NCBI RefSeq assembly: GCF_003626695.1
Contig: NZ_RBAH01000038.1
Location: 1-60,748 of the forward strand
Length of the DNA stretch: 60,748 nucleotides
Direction of reading: 5' to 3'
Source of the DNA: Paenibacillus ginsengarvi
GTDB taxonomy: Bacteria; Bacillota; Bacilli; Paenibacillales; NBRC-103111
Under the pieces are notes generated by a model. That model was given only the letters and a program-made list of their open reading frames with translations. It did no database searches and was not told the DNA's origin. Both the position numbers and the translations under genes were made by a program. Numbering within the stretch: the first letter of the stretch is position 1; each line of letters starts with the position of its first letter. Of this stretch, positions 52,733 through 60,457 are shown piece by piece.

Positions 52733-52767
52733 TTGACACACCATAAATTAACTTTATAATGATTATA
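52733..52767 (+). promoter_or_regulatory. sigma-A promoter of cysH-sat with overlapping palindrome
   Basis: Consensus TTGACA (52733-52738), a 16-base spacer, consensus TATAAT (52755-52760). The -10 is half of a perfect palindrome TATAAT-G-ATTATA (52755-52767). Downstream, AT-rich sequence with ACTCGGAAAT (52789-52798) recalls CymR-type sulfur operators, but this is weak. A promoter this strong would need a repressor. Confidence 0.82.
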
Positions 52768-52825
52768 TACCTTAATTCATATAAACAAACTCGGAAATAG
52801 ACGAATACCAAGGAGGATCATACGA

Positions 52826-53518
52826 ATGAACTTGCTTGAAAAAGAAGCGTTGATTCGCGACGCTGCCATTAACTTGGAAACCGAATCCCCGGAAAGCATC
52901 ATTCGCTGGGCGGTCGAGAGATTCCCCAATATTACGTTTGCTTGCAGCTTTGGGGCTGAGGATGTCGTGCTTGTTGATATATTGCAAAAAGTATCGCCGA
53001 AAACCGACATTTTCTATTTGGATACGGATCTGCATTTCAAAGAAACGTACGAAACCCGCGATCGTCTGGAGGAGCGTTATGGGCTCAAATTCGTTCGTGT
53101 CAGCCCGAAATTAACGCTAGAGGAGCAAGCGGCCCAGCATGGAGAAGAGCTTTGGAAATCGAACCCGACGGGATGCTGCGATATTCGGAAAGTCGAGCCT
53201 CTGACGAGCATTTTGGGCCAGTACGAGGCCTGGATTACAGGCATCAGACGCGATCAGGCTCCTACAAGGGCCAATGCCAAAAAGATCGAATACGACGTGA
53301 AATTCGGTCTTGTAAAGTTTAATCCGATAGCAGACTGGACTTCGGAGGACGTCTGGAATTACATTCGTGAACATAATTTGATTTACAATCCGCTCCATGA
53401 TCAGTATTATCCAAGTATCGGCTGCGAAAAATGTACGCGCCAAGTATTGCCTGGTGAAGATCCGCGTGCGGGAAGATGGTCAGGCTTCGAGAAGACGGAA
53501 TGCGGGCTGCACAAATAA
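52826..53518 (+). CDS. cysH: CysH, adenylylsulfate (APS)/PAPS reductase
   Basis: A 230-residue thioredoxin-dependent reductase making sulfite. It has Cys117-Cys118 and Cys200-xx-Cys203, which hold a [4Fe-4S] cluster in the APS-reducing branch, and the catalytic C-terminal ECGLH (Cys226). The N-terminal PP-loop SFGAEDVVLVDIL binds the nucleotide. The cluster cysteines and the lack of a cysC beside sat suggest APS is the substrate; this is inference from family knowledge. RBS AAGGAGG. Confidence 0.93.
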   Translation: MNLLEKEALIRDAAINLETESPESIIRWAVERFPNITFACSFGAEDVVLVDILQKVSPKTDIFYLDTDLHFKETYETRDRLEERYGLKFVRVSPKLTLEEQAAQHGEELWKSNPTGCCDIRKVEPLTSILGQYEAWITGIRRDQAPTRANAKKIEYDVKFGLVKFNPIADWTSEDVWNYIREHNLIYNPLHDQYYPSIGCEKCTRQVLPGEDPRAGRWSGFEKTECGLHK

Positions 53519-53543
53519 CGTGAAAGCGGAGGGTAGGCATAAA

Positions 53544-54728
53544 ATGAGCGAAACGATTAAGCCTCATGGCGGAACTCTTATTAATCGGGTTGTGTCTGGC
53601 GAGGAACGCGATAGACTGCTCAAGGAAGCTGTCCATTATCAGCAAATTCCGGTCAACAACTGGACCGTGTCGGATCTTGATCTGATCGGGATCGGCGCTT
53701 TTTCACCGCTAACCGGCTTTATGGAAGAACAAGACTATAAGTCGGTGCTGGAGCGTATGCGTCTGGCGAACGGGGCGGTGTGGAGCATTCCGATCGTCTT
53801 GCCGGTCGAAGAAGCACTCGCTGAACGTCTGCTGATCGGCGAGAAGGTGGCCCTGGTAGGTGAGGATGACCAGGTTGTATACGGCGTGCTGGACGTCCGC
53901 AGCGTGTATCAGGTTGATCAGCGGGAAGAAGCGGTCAAAGTATTCAAGACCGACGATATCGAGCACCCAGGCGTACAAAAGCTGTTTGAAAGGCCGAAAA
54001 CGTATGTGGGCGGCCCGATTCAACTGCTTAACCGTCCGAAGCCGAGCAAATTTCAGGAGTTTTACTTCGATCCGGCGGAAACGCGCAAACGGTTCGTTCA
54101 GAACGGCTGGAAAACCGTAGTCGGCTTCCAAACCCGCAATCCTGTTCATCGTGCCCACGAATACATTCAAAAAATTGCTATGGAGATCGTTGACGGGCTG
54201 TTCCTGAACCCGCTGGTCGGCGAGACGAAATCGGATGACATTTCCGCCGATGTCCGCATGCGCAGCTATCTGGTACTGCTCGACAATTATTATCCGAAGC
54301 AGCGCACATTTTTGGGCGTATTTCCCGCAGCTATGCGTTATGCAGGCCCACGTGAGGCGATTTTTCACGCGATGGTGCGCAAAAATTATGGCTGTACCCA
54401 TTTCATCGTAGGCCGCGATCACGCAGGCGTAGGCGATTATTACGGCACGTATGAAGCGCAGGAAATATTCAAAAACTTTAGCGCCGAAGATTTGGGCATT
54501 ACGCCGCTTTTTTTCGAGCACAGCTTTTTTTGCACGAAATGCGGCAATATGGGAACGAGCAAGACGTGTCCGCATGACAAGTCGCACCATATGCATTTGT
54601 CCGGCACGAAGGTGCGGAGCATGCTCCGTGAAGGCATCTGCCCGCCGGCCGAATTTACGCGTCCGGAAGTGGCTAAGGTGCTGATTGAAGGAATGTCCGA
54701 CCATCTTGTGCCATCGTCCAATACGTAG
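53544..54728 (+). CDS. sat: Sulfate adenylyltransferase (ATP sulfurylase)
   Basis: A 394-residue monofunctional enzyme forming APS from ATP and sulfate. The active-site QTRNPVHRAHEY (HxxH) and VGRDHAGVGDYYG are present, as is a C-terminal zinc-type segment with CTKCGNMGTSKTCPH. No APS-kinase domain is attached. ATG 53544 follows CGGAGGG. 25 bases after cysH, same promoter. Confidence 0.94.
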   Translation: MSETIKPHGGTLINRVVSGEERDRLLKEAVHYQQIPVNNWTVSDLDLIGIGAFSPLTGFMEEQDYKSVLERMRLANGAVWSIPIVLPVEEALAERLLIGEKVALVGEDDQVVYGVLDVRSVYQVDQREEAVKVFKTDDIEHPGVQKLFERPKTYVGGPIQLLNRPKPSKFQEFYFDPAETRKRFVQNGWKTVVGFQTRNPVHRAHEYIQKIAMEIVDGLFLNPLVGETKSDDISADVRMRSYLVLLDNYYPKQRTFLGVFPAAMRYAGPREAIFHAMVRKNYGCTHFIVGRDHAGVGDYYGTYEAQEIFKNFSAEDLGITPLFFEHSFFCTKCGNMGTSKTCPHDKSHHMHLSGTKVRSMLREGICPPAEFTRPEVAKVLIEGMSDHLVPSSNT

Positions 54729-54737
54729 GTATATTTG

Positions 54738-54795
54738 TCCACCCTCGTCCATAAGATTTCTAATGAGAAGTCTTCCGGAACTGGGGTGGATTTTT
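54738..54795 (+). terminator. terminator of cysH-sat whose 3' arm contains the cwlD ribosome-binding site
   Basis: TCCACCC (54738-54744) pairs with GGGTGGA (54784-54790), enclosing a second stem AAGATTTCT with AGAAGTCTT (one G-T pair), and five T follow. GGGGTGGA is also the only ribosome-binding site for cwlD, whose ATG begins 9 bases later. Confidence 0.78.
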
Positions 54796-54798
54796 GTT

Positions 54799-55539
54799 AT
54801 GCGAAAACGTAGAGCGCGCATCGTCGTTTGGCTGAACACGAATGGAATGATGAAGCTCGTAATGTCCGCAGCGCTCGTTTTGCTGATGTTATTTCTGTTT
54901 ACGTACGAACTGCCTTCCACGCGAACATGGTCGTATTGGACAATGCCGTTATCCGGTAAAGTCATCGCCGTTGATGCCGGTCACGGCGGACCGGATGGGG
55001 GAGCGGTCAGCAAGGAAGGTCTGGTGGAGAAAGAAGTCAACTTGGCGATATCGCTGTATTTGCGCGACTATCTGCAGCAAGCCGGCGCACTGGTCGTAAT
55101 GACCCGTGAAGACGATCGCGATCTGGCCAGCGAAGTCACCAAAGGCTACAGCAAGCGAAAAACGGAAGATTTGCTTACCCGTGTGAGCTTCATCGAAAAG
55201 CAAAAGTCCGACATGTCGATCAGCATTCATCTGAACAGCATTCCTTCAAGTAAATGGAAGGGGGCGCAGTCGTTTTACTTTCCGACCAATGCGGAAGGGA
55301 AACGGCTGGCCGAATTGATTCAGCACGAGATCCGCACAAACCTGAATAATACCGATCGTTTGCCGCAAACGGAAGATGAATTTTATTTGCTGAAAGCCTT
55401 ATCGATACCTGCCGTATTGGTGGAGGTCGGTTTCCTGTCGAATCCCGATGAAGCTCGACTGATGGCAGACTCGGTGTATCAGAAAAAAGTGGCGGAATCG
55501 ATTTATCGTGGAATCGTCCGTTTTGTGACCGAGAAGTGA
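54799..55539 (+). CDS. cwlD: CwlD, N-acetylmuramoyl-L-alanine amidase of spore cortex
   Basis: A 246-residue Amidase_3 protein. A basic N-terminus and one membrane segment (about residues 20-38) form the export signal; the zinc amidase domain has VIAVDAGHGGPDGGA, a Glu in KEVNLA, and SIHLNSIPS; LVEVGFLSN carries the catalytic Glu. With PdaA it makes muramic-delta-lactam in spore cortex. ATG 54799 is chosen for the adjacent GGGGTGGA; the frame is open to 54685 inside sat. Confidence 0.93.
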   Translation: MRKRRARIVVWLNTNGMMKLVMSAALVLLMLFLFTYELPSTRTWSYWTMPLSGKVIAVDAGHGGPDGGAVSKEGLVEKEVNLAISLYLRDYLQQAGALVVMTREDDRDLASEVTKGYSKRKTEDLLTRVSFIEKQKSDMSISIHLNSIPSSKWKGAQSFYFPTNAEGKRLAELIQHEIRTNLNNTDRLPQTEDEFYLLKALSIPAVLVEVGFLSNPDEARLMADSVYQKKVAESIYRGIVRFVTEK

Positions 55540-55577
55540 AGCTTGTCCGAAACCGATTCGTCCTCGTCTCGGACATG

Positions 55578-55586
55578 TGCTATAAT
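55578..55586 (+). promoter_or_regulatory. candidate extended -10 promoter of the mrp gene
   Basis: TGC-TATAAT (55578-55586) is an extended, consensus -10. The -35 position 17 bases upstream (TTCGTC) is poor. It lies 41 bases before the start. Confidence 0.5.
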
Positions 55587-55626
55587 GTTCGGAGATTCGA
55601 TATCGCGTTACGGGAGGCTGCTTGTC

Positions 55627-56709
55627 ATGAATCGGGAACAAGTGCTGGAGAAGCTTCGCCATCTGCAAGATCCGACATACCGGAAATCGATGGTCGAGTT
55701 AAATATGATCAGAGACGTTATGGTAAAAGAGAGCGGCATCGCCATGAGTGTTCTTCTGTCGTCCTCGTCCGATGAAGAAGCCCGCAAAAGCGAGCTGCGC
55801 GCTTTAATTACGGAAACGCTTGGGCAGGAAGGCGTTGCCGACGTGCATATCCGTTTTCGTACGATGTCCGATTTCGAGCGGGAAGAAGCGGTCAAGAAAA
55901 GTGCGGTTCCAACACCGGAGCCGGTAAAAGCGACCCCTACGAATGTGCTGGGGGAAGATTCGAAAACAACGTTCATCGCTGTGGCGAGTGGTAAAGGCGG
56001 AGTAGGCAAATCGACTGTGGCAGTTAATCTGGCTGTCGCGCTGGCTCGGAAGGGAAAAAAGGTCGGCATTATCGATGCGGACATATACGGCTTCAGCGTA
56101 CCGGACATGATGGGGATCGAGGAACGGCCGGAAATCGTCGACCAGTTGATCCGACCGATCGAGCGTTTTGGGGTTAAAGTGATGTCGATGGGCTTTTTCG
56201 TACAGGACAACGCTCCTGTTATATGGCGTGGACCGATGCTTGGCAAAATGCTGAAAAACTTTTTTAACGAGGTGGAGTGGGGCGAGCTTGACTACATGGT
56301 GCTCGATCTTCCGCCGGGAACGGGCGATGTTGCTCTCGATGTGCATCAGATGATTCCGCAAAGCAAGGAAATTATCGTGACGACACCGCATGCAACGGCC
56401 GCATTCGTAGCCGCAAGGGCCGGGGCAATGGCGATCCATACAAACCATGAAATCATCGGCATCGTCGAAAATATGGCGTACTACGCCTGCGGACAATGCG
56501 GACACAAAGATTATGTCTTCGGCCGCGGAGGCGGCGGTAAGCTGGCGGAAGAGCTGCATACGCAGCTGTTGGCGCAAATTCCGCTTGGAGCTCCGGACAA
56601 TCACCCGGCTGAGCCCGATTTTTCTCCATCCATATACAAGGCCGACACGGAAGCGGGAGCTATGTATCTGGAAGTGGCCGATGCGGTTATTCATAAATGC
56701 GAGGCATAA
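55627..56709 (+). CDS. mrp: Mrp/NBP35-type Fe-S cluster carrier ATPase
   Basis: A 360-residue protein: an N-terminal MIP18/DUF59-like domain (residues 1-85) and a P-loop ATPase domain (VASGKGGVGKSTVAVNLA, near residue 120) with DADIYGFSVPDMMG and the Fe-S cysteine pair CGQC (YYACGQCGHKD). It carries [4Fe-4S] clusters to apoproteins. ATG 55627 follows CGGGAGG. Named SalA in B. subtilis in this gene order (cwlD-mrp-gerD). Followed by a terminator. Confidence 0.9.
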   Translation: MNREQVLEKLRHLQDPTYRKSMVELNMIRDVMVKESGIAMSVLLSSSSDEEARKSELRALITETLGQEGVADVHIRFRTMSDFEREEAVKKSAVPTPEPVKATPTNVLGEDSKTTFIAVASGKGGVGKSTVAVNLAVALARKGKKVGIIDADIYGFSVPDMMGIEERPEIVDQLIRPIERFGVKVMSMGFFVQDNAPVIWRGPMLGKMLKNFFNEVEWGELDYMVLDLPPGTGDVALDVHQMIPQSKEIIVTTPHATAAFVAARAGAMAIHTNHEIIGIVENMAYYACGQCGHKDYVFGRGGGGKLAEELHTQLLAQIPLGAPDNHPAEPDFSPSIYKADTEAGAMYLEVADAVIHKCEA

Positions 56710-56720
56710 CCAAACAGATT

Positions 56721-56752
56721 AAAGGGACTGGCTTAAAGCCTGTCCCTTTTTT
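56721..56752 (+). terminator. rho-independent terminator between mrp and gerD
   Basis: AAAGGGAC-t-GGCTT pairs with AAGCC-t-GTCCCTTT, then T. The A/T flanks on both sides allow it to act for convergent gerD too. Confidence 0.93.
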
Positions 56753-56771
56753 GATGCTGGCGGTTTTAGAA

Positions 56772-57482
56772 CTAACTTCCTTGACTTTGATCTCCGCTTT
56801 GGCTGCTATCTTGGCCATCCTTTTGGCCGCCCTTCTCATTCTTTTTCTGGCCTGACTTCGGCTGAGCTTCTTCTTCCATGACTTTTTTGAGCAGCTGCAT
56901 CATTTCCAGCCTGTACAGAGGGCTCTGAATCGCTTCTTGCATGACGGTCATGATCTGCTGCCGATATTGGGCGCCTTTCATCGTATCCATCATAATTTTT
57001 TCAAAATCGGGATTTTTCATCAAATCGATCATTTGCTTCTGATATTCAGGGTCCTTCATCAAATCTTTTTGCAGCTGCTTATTTTCCTTTTGCAGCGCCT
57101 TGGCGAAATCACCAGCGAATTTGGGGTCCTTCATCATTGCCTTCAGCATTTTATCGCTGCCGTCGGAGGTGAGGACGTCTTTGACGATCATTTGCAGCTG
57201 CTGAGCATCTTGTTGGGATAACATCTGGATTTTTCCGCCACTGCCGCCTCCGCTTTGCGCAGATTGCGATTGGATCAGGCCTGAGGCCGATTCATCCCCG
57301 CCTTTGGACGCTTCTTTAATCGCCTTTTTCCCATCGTCAGACTTCAAAATGTCGAGCACCATCGATTTCGTATCTTTATACCCGGAGGAGGAGCTACCTT
57401 CCGAAGACGACCCGCTTCCGCATGAAATTAATAATGGCAGCAGCAGCAAAGCCGACACACCGCGAACTTTTCTCCAGTTCAT
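56772..57482 (-). CDS. gerD: GerD, spore germination lipoprotein
   Basis: A 236-residue lipoprotein: signal peptide and lipobox LLIS-Cys21, a serine/glycine-rich linker, a central domain with repeated MKDPxF/Y-type helices (KMLKAMMKDPKFAGDF, KDLMKDPEYQKQMIDL) and a polar, low-complexity tail. GerD clusters germinant receptors in the inner spore membrane. ATG 57482 lies 12 bases behind AGGGAG. The expected sigma-G promoter is seen upstream. Confidence 0.93.
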   Translation of the reverse strand: MNWRKVRGVSALLLLPLLISCGSGSSSEGSSSSGYKDTKSMVLDILKSDDGKKAIKEASKGGDESASGLIQSQSAQSGGGSGGKIQMLSQQDAQQLQMIVKDVLTSDGSDKMLKAMMKDPKFAGDFAKALQKENKQLQKDLMKDPEYQKQMIDLMKNPDFEKIMMDTMKGAQYRQQIMTVMQEAIQSPLYRLEMMQLLKKVMEEEAQPKSGQKKNEKGGQKDGQDSSQSGDQSQGS

Positions 57483-57523
57483 GGGATCTGTTTGCTCCCT
57501 TCATGTAGTTTGAAGTTTGGTCG

Positions 57524-57554
57524 TAGTATTTGTACATGAAAGATGCTTTATGTT
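57524..57554 (-). promoter_or_regulatory. candidate sigma-G promoter of gerD
   Basis: On the minus strand: AACATA (57554-57549), 18 bases, AATACTA (57530-57524). Each box differs by one base from GHATR and CATACTA. gerD is a sigma-G gene in B. subtilis. Confidence 0.5.
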
Positions 57555-57591
57555 CGGAGATCGCTGGTTTTTTCGCCAAGCCTTCTTGCTG

Positions 57592-57621
57592 TTGTACGTA
57601 CCCGTACAATTGGACTATAAT
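57592..57621 (+). promoter_or_regulatory. sigma-A promoter of kbaA with inverted repeat
   Basis: TTGTAC (57592-57597), an 18-base spacer, TATAAT (57616-57621). A perfect inverted repeat TTGTACG-TACC-CGTACAA (57592-57609) covers the -35 box and spacer, a good place for an operator. It overlaps the upstream region of divergent gerD. Confidence 0.72.
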
Positions 57622-57666
57622 GAGTTTGTTTGGTTCAAAAGGGATTTGGGCGGAGGGATTGGAAAG

Positions 57667-58299
57667 TTGACTTTAAAAAAATGGAATTATTTGTTCTGGA
57701 CCACTTTGCTAATCGGGACCGTTTTCGGAATGATAACGAGTATCATTGTCAAACTTGTCGTTCCGGATTTCGATTTTCTCGGCATCTCCGTTGGTTGGTA
57801 TGAATGGGTCTTTATGCTGTTCGGGGCCGGGATGATTGCTATGCTAAGCGAAATGGGTTTTTTCGCTTATTTGACCGTCCGTTTTGTCGCCATGAGTTTA
57901 TTTCGCGGCAAACTGCTTTACTGGGACATCTTGCAGGTAGTCATTATCGTTATTGCTCTATTCGATATCGTCTATTTGCGTTATATCGGAGCCGATGAAG
58001 GAGTGGCGACTAGCTGGGTGCAGTACATTTTGCTGCCGATTCTCATCTTGATCGTAGCGGCCATAATAACACGTATGAAGGTGAAGGAAACCAATAAAAG
58101 CGCCCGCATTCCCACCTTGTTTTTTATGGTTGTCGTCACGATCTTGGAAGCGATACCTGCATTCAACCTGAACGAAACCGGCTATACGATCATTATGGTT
58201 GTCCCGCTGTTAGCCTGCAATGCGTGGCAAATTATGCTTCTCCATCGGCTGCTGCCGACAAAAAACAACAAACCGGAAGCTGCGCCTAAGGCCTCGTAG
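57667..58299 (+). CDS. kbaA: KbaA, KinB signalling pathway activator
   Basis: A 210-residue membrane protein with six predicted segments, matching KbaA of B. subtilis (198 residues), which is needed for the KinB route into the sporulation phosphorelay. The start is TTG 57667 (MTLKKWNYLFW) with GGCGGAGGG 8 bases upstream; the frame is open to 57517, but that part overlaps promoter sequence. Between gerD and pdaB, the conserved place. Confidence 0.88.
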   Translation: MTLKKWNYLFWTTLLIGTVFGMITSIIVKLVVPDFDFLGISVGWYEWVFMLFGAGMIAMLSEMGFFAYLTVRFVAMSLFRGKLLYWDILQVVIIVIALFDIVYLRYIGADEGVATSWVQYILLPILILIVAAIITRMKVKETNKSARIPTLFFMVVVTILEAIPAFNLNETGYTIIMVVPLLACNAWQIMLLHRLLPTKNNKPEAAPKAS

Positions 58300-58323
58300 C
58301 CTTGCGAACGCCCAGTAAACATG

Positions 58324-58354
58324 AAAAAAAGAGCTAGCGGTTAGCTCTTTTTTT
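58324..58354 (+). terminator. bidirectional terminator between kbaA and pdaB
   Basis: AAAAAAAGAGCTA (58324-58336) with TAGCTCTTTTTTT (58342-58354), loop of five bases. It serves both convergent genes. Confidence 0.93.
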
Positions 58355-58382
58355 GCTTTTTGTAGCATATCATTAAAGCTGA

Positions 58383-59165
58383 TTAAAAAATCTTGCCGCT
58401 CGTGGAGCGTTCGGCTTCTTTGTGTTCGACGCTTGTCTGTTGAAGAAGCTCACCTACCGTTACAAACTCGTATCCTTTGGCTCGAAGCTCGTCGATAATC
58501 GTTGGCAGTGCTTCGTGTGTTTGCGTGCAGGTGTCGCTAGCATGCATCAGCACTATATCGCCGGGATGCGCTTTGGTAACGACCCGGTTTACAATGTTGG
58601 AGACGCCTTTGTTCATCCAGTCAAGCGAATCCGTATCCCATTGAATCACTCTGTAATTCATTTCGCTGGCGATACGAAGCACCCGTTTATCGAAATCGCC
58701 GTTCGGCAGCCGGATTAGATTCGGGGCTTGACCTGTAGTTTGCTTCAAGATCGTATCGGCGCTTTGAATCTGCTCGCGTATTTCGTCATCCTTCAGTTTG
58801 CTGTAATTTACGTGTTTATGCCCGTGACTGCCGATTTCCCAGCCTCCCTTGACGATTTTTTGAACAATCTCGGGATGCTGCTGGCTCCAGGGGGAGGAGA
58901 GGAAGAATGTTGCTTTTTTAACCCCCTTGTCCTCCAGTATTTTGAGGATCGGCTCCGCCCGTTTGTCACCCCAGCTAATATCGAATGTCAGCGCAATGAC
59001 CTTCTTGTCCGTCTCTACGCTATAAATGGCCGCCGGCTCGCTTTGAGAGAACACGGTAATATTACCGCTTTCGGAATAAACGATTCCAATTGCGAATAAA
59101 ACGGCAATAAAAATAATCAAATACCGTTTCAGCTTCGTGCCGTTCATCACATAAAAGAAGTTCAC
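58383..59165 (-). CDS. pdaB: PdaB-type polysaccharide deacetylase, sporulation
   Basis: A 260-residue protein: a short cytosolic N-terminus, one membrane segment (about residues 13-30) and a NodB-like carbohydrate esterase 4 domain with ALTFDISWGD, the zinc motif SHGHKH, RLPNGDF and LMHASD. PdaB is needed to keep spores in the cortex-intact, resistant state. GTG 59165 (MNFFYV) lies behind AAGGAGG; an ATG at 59210 is too far from any site. It faces kbaA across a shared terminator. Confidence 0.92.
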   Translation of the reverse strand: MNFFYVMNGTKLKRYLIIFIAVLFAIGIVYSESGNITVFSQSEPAAIYSVETDKKVIALTFDISWGDKRAEPILKILEDKGVKKATFFLSSPWSQQHPEIVQKIVKGGWEIGSHGHKHVNYSKLKDDEIREQIQSADTILKQTTGQAPNLIRLPNGDFDKRVLRIASEMNYRVIQWDTDSLDWMNKGVSNIVNRVVTKAHPGDIVLMHASDTCTQTHEALPTIIDELRAKGYEFVTVGELLQQTSVEHKEAERSTSGKIF

Positions 59166-59243
59166 GGCCTCGCTACCTCCTTGGTTTCCTTTCACAGCCA
59201 TCATCGGCATTTCGCGAAAGGGCTTGGTTATGGTTTATAATAC

Positions 59244-59271
59244 AATGTATGCTCGTACCGGAATGTTATGC
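59244..59271 (-). promoter_or_regulatory. candidate sigma-E promoter of pdaB
   Basis: On the minus strand: GCATAAC (59271-59265), 13 bases, CATACATT (59251-59244). The -10 fits the mother-cell consensus CATACAHT exactly; the -35 (KMATATT) has five of seven. It is 79 bases before the GTG start. Confidence 0.6.
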
Positions 59272-59313
59272 CGGAGATGCAGGACATACCGTTACTAAAT
59301 TCGGAGGGATCCA

Positions 59314-59925
59314 ATGAAACCGAGGGACTTGTTTCGTCATTTCAAAGAAATGCAAAAATATTTCATCGCTGCTGCGCTCGTATTTCTGGCAGGCTTCGTG
59401 CTCGGTTATGCCGATTCGGCGAAGTTCGAGACGCTGCTGCAAAGCCAGATCCAGGGTCTTCAACAGCTCGCGCGTTCGATTGCGGCTAAAGATCATTCGA
59501 TGCTGTGGTTGTTCGGATTCATTTTTTTAAACAATGCGTTGAAGTCGATATTTATTGTTTTTGCAGGCATTTTCTTCGGGGTACTTCCGCTTTTTTTCCT
59601 GCTTGTTAACGGTTTGGTACTCGGTTATTTGGCGAGTCTGCAAGTTCAAGGCGATCAGCTCGCCATGTTTCTCAAAGGGATTTTGCCGCATGGAATACTG
59701 GAGATACCCGCAATCGTAATCGCCTGCGCTTACGGAATCAGACTCGGGGCGATTATGGGAAAAGGATTTTTGCGGCTGCCTAGCAGTCAGGGTAGGCAGG
59801 TGTTCGTGGTCGAATTCAAACGATTTATGCAATTATCCGTGCCGCTCATGGGACTGCTTGTCGTAACCTTGCTTACGGCGGCAATTATTGAAAGCACCAT
59901 TACTCCGTGGTTGATCGGCAAATAA
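59314..59925 (+). CDS. spoIIM: Stage II sporulation protein M (SpoIIM family)
   Basis: A 203-residue membrane protein with four to five hydrophobic segments. FGFIFLNNALKSIFIVFAGI and GILPHGILEIPAIVIACAYG are the hallmark strands of the SpoIIM/DUF95 family. SpoIIM anchors the SpoIIDMP peptidoglycan-remodelling complex in engulfment; some members of the family have other roles. RBS CGGAGGG. Divergent from pdaB. Confidence 0.88.
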   Translation: MKPRDLFRHFKEMQKYFIAAALVFLAGFVLGYADSAKFETLLQSQIQGLQQLARSIAAKDHSMLWLFGFIFLNNALKSIFIVFAGIFFGVLPLFFLLVNGLVLGYLASLQVQGDQLAMFLKGILPHGILEIPAIVIACAYGIRLGAIMGKGFLRLPSSQGRQVFVVEFKRFMQLSVPLMGLLVVTLLTAAIIESTITPWLIGK

Positions 59926-60057
59926 GAAAAAAAGAACTTTTTTGTTCCGGGCGCCTCATAAAATTGGCAAATTGTGAGCATAACAGTAAAGCGGTGACAA
60001 CATGGCTGGAACAGCGGATAGCGAATACCGACTTATCGCCAAGGGGAGCTTGACTGT

Positions 60058-60276
60058 ATGATGCTCGGATTTTTGTTCAATCAGAGAGAGTGCAAAGAAT
60101 TAGGCTATGTGCTGCGTAAAGAAATGGACGAAATGTTGTTCGATCTGAAGGATCACCGGCTGGAAAGCGATGTCAGAAAAGCGATCGAGCTGCGATACAA
60201 AGTTGTTTTTCGCATGTACGCCAGACTGGCATCGCCGAAAGATTTATCCCGTTATGCGCGAAACCAAAATTACTAA
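60058..60276 (+). CDS. small conserved-looking hypothetical protein
   Basis: A 72-residue, charged, helix-rich protein (FLFNQRECKELGYVLRKEMDE; KAIELRYKVVFRMYARL). I do not recognise the family. ATG 60058 (a second ATG follows at once) lies behind AAGGGGAG at a fitting distance, and codon use resembles that of its neighbours, so I take it as real. It is the last protein gene before the rRNA operon. Confidence 0.68.
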   Translation: MMLGFLFNQRECKELGYVLRKEMDEMLFDLKDHRLESDVRKAIELRYKVVFRMYARLASPKDLSRYARNQNY

Positions 60277-60332
60277 AAGTGGGCTGTGCATGGGAATAAT
60301 CCGCGTCGGGTAAAATTTTTGTATATTTGTTC

Positions 60333-60362
60333 TTGACTTTCAAAATGAGAGTGTGGTAATCT
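60333..60362 (+). promoter_or_regulatory. rRNA operon promoter P1
   Basis: TTGACT (60333-60338), an 18-base spacer and extended -10 TGG-TAATCT (60357-60362), about 270 bases before the 16S gene. Confidence 0.75.
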
Positions 60363-60427
60363 AACCTTCGCAACAAACCACAAAGCTTGATCGGACAAGC
60401 GTTTCAGAAAAAGCAAAAAAGAAATGC

Positions 60428-60457
60428 TTGCAATTGGATAAGCGAGTGTGTTATATT
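60428..60457 (+). promoter_or_regulatory. rRNA operon promoter P2
   Basis: TTGCAA (60428-60433), an 18-base spacer, TATATT (60452-60457). Tandem P1/P2 layout as in B. subtilis rrn operons. Confidence 0.68.

Noticed and set aside
59929..59952. GAAC-TTTTTT-GTTC as terminator of spoIIM
   Set aside because: Stem of four pairs and no T run behind it; too weak to call.
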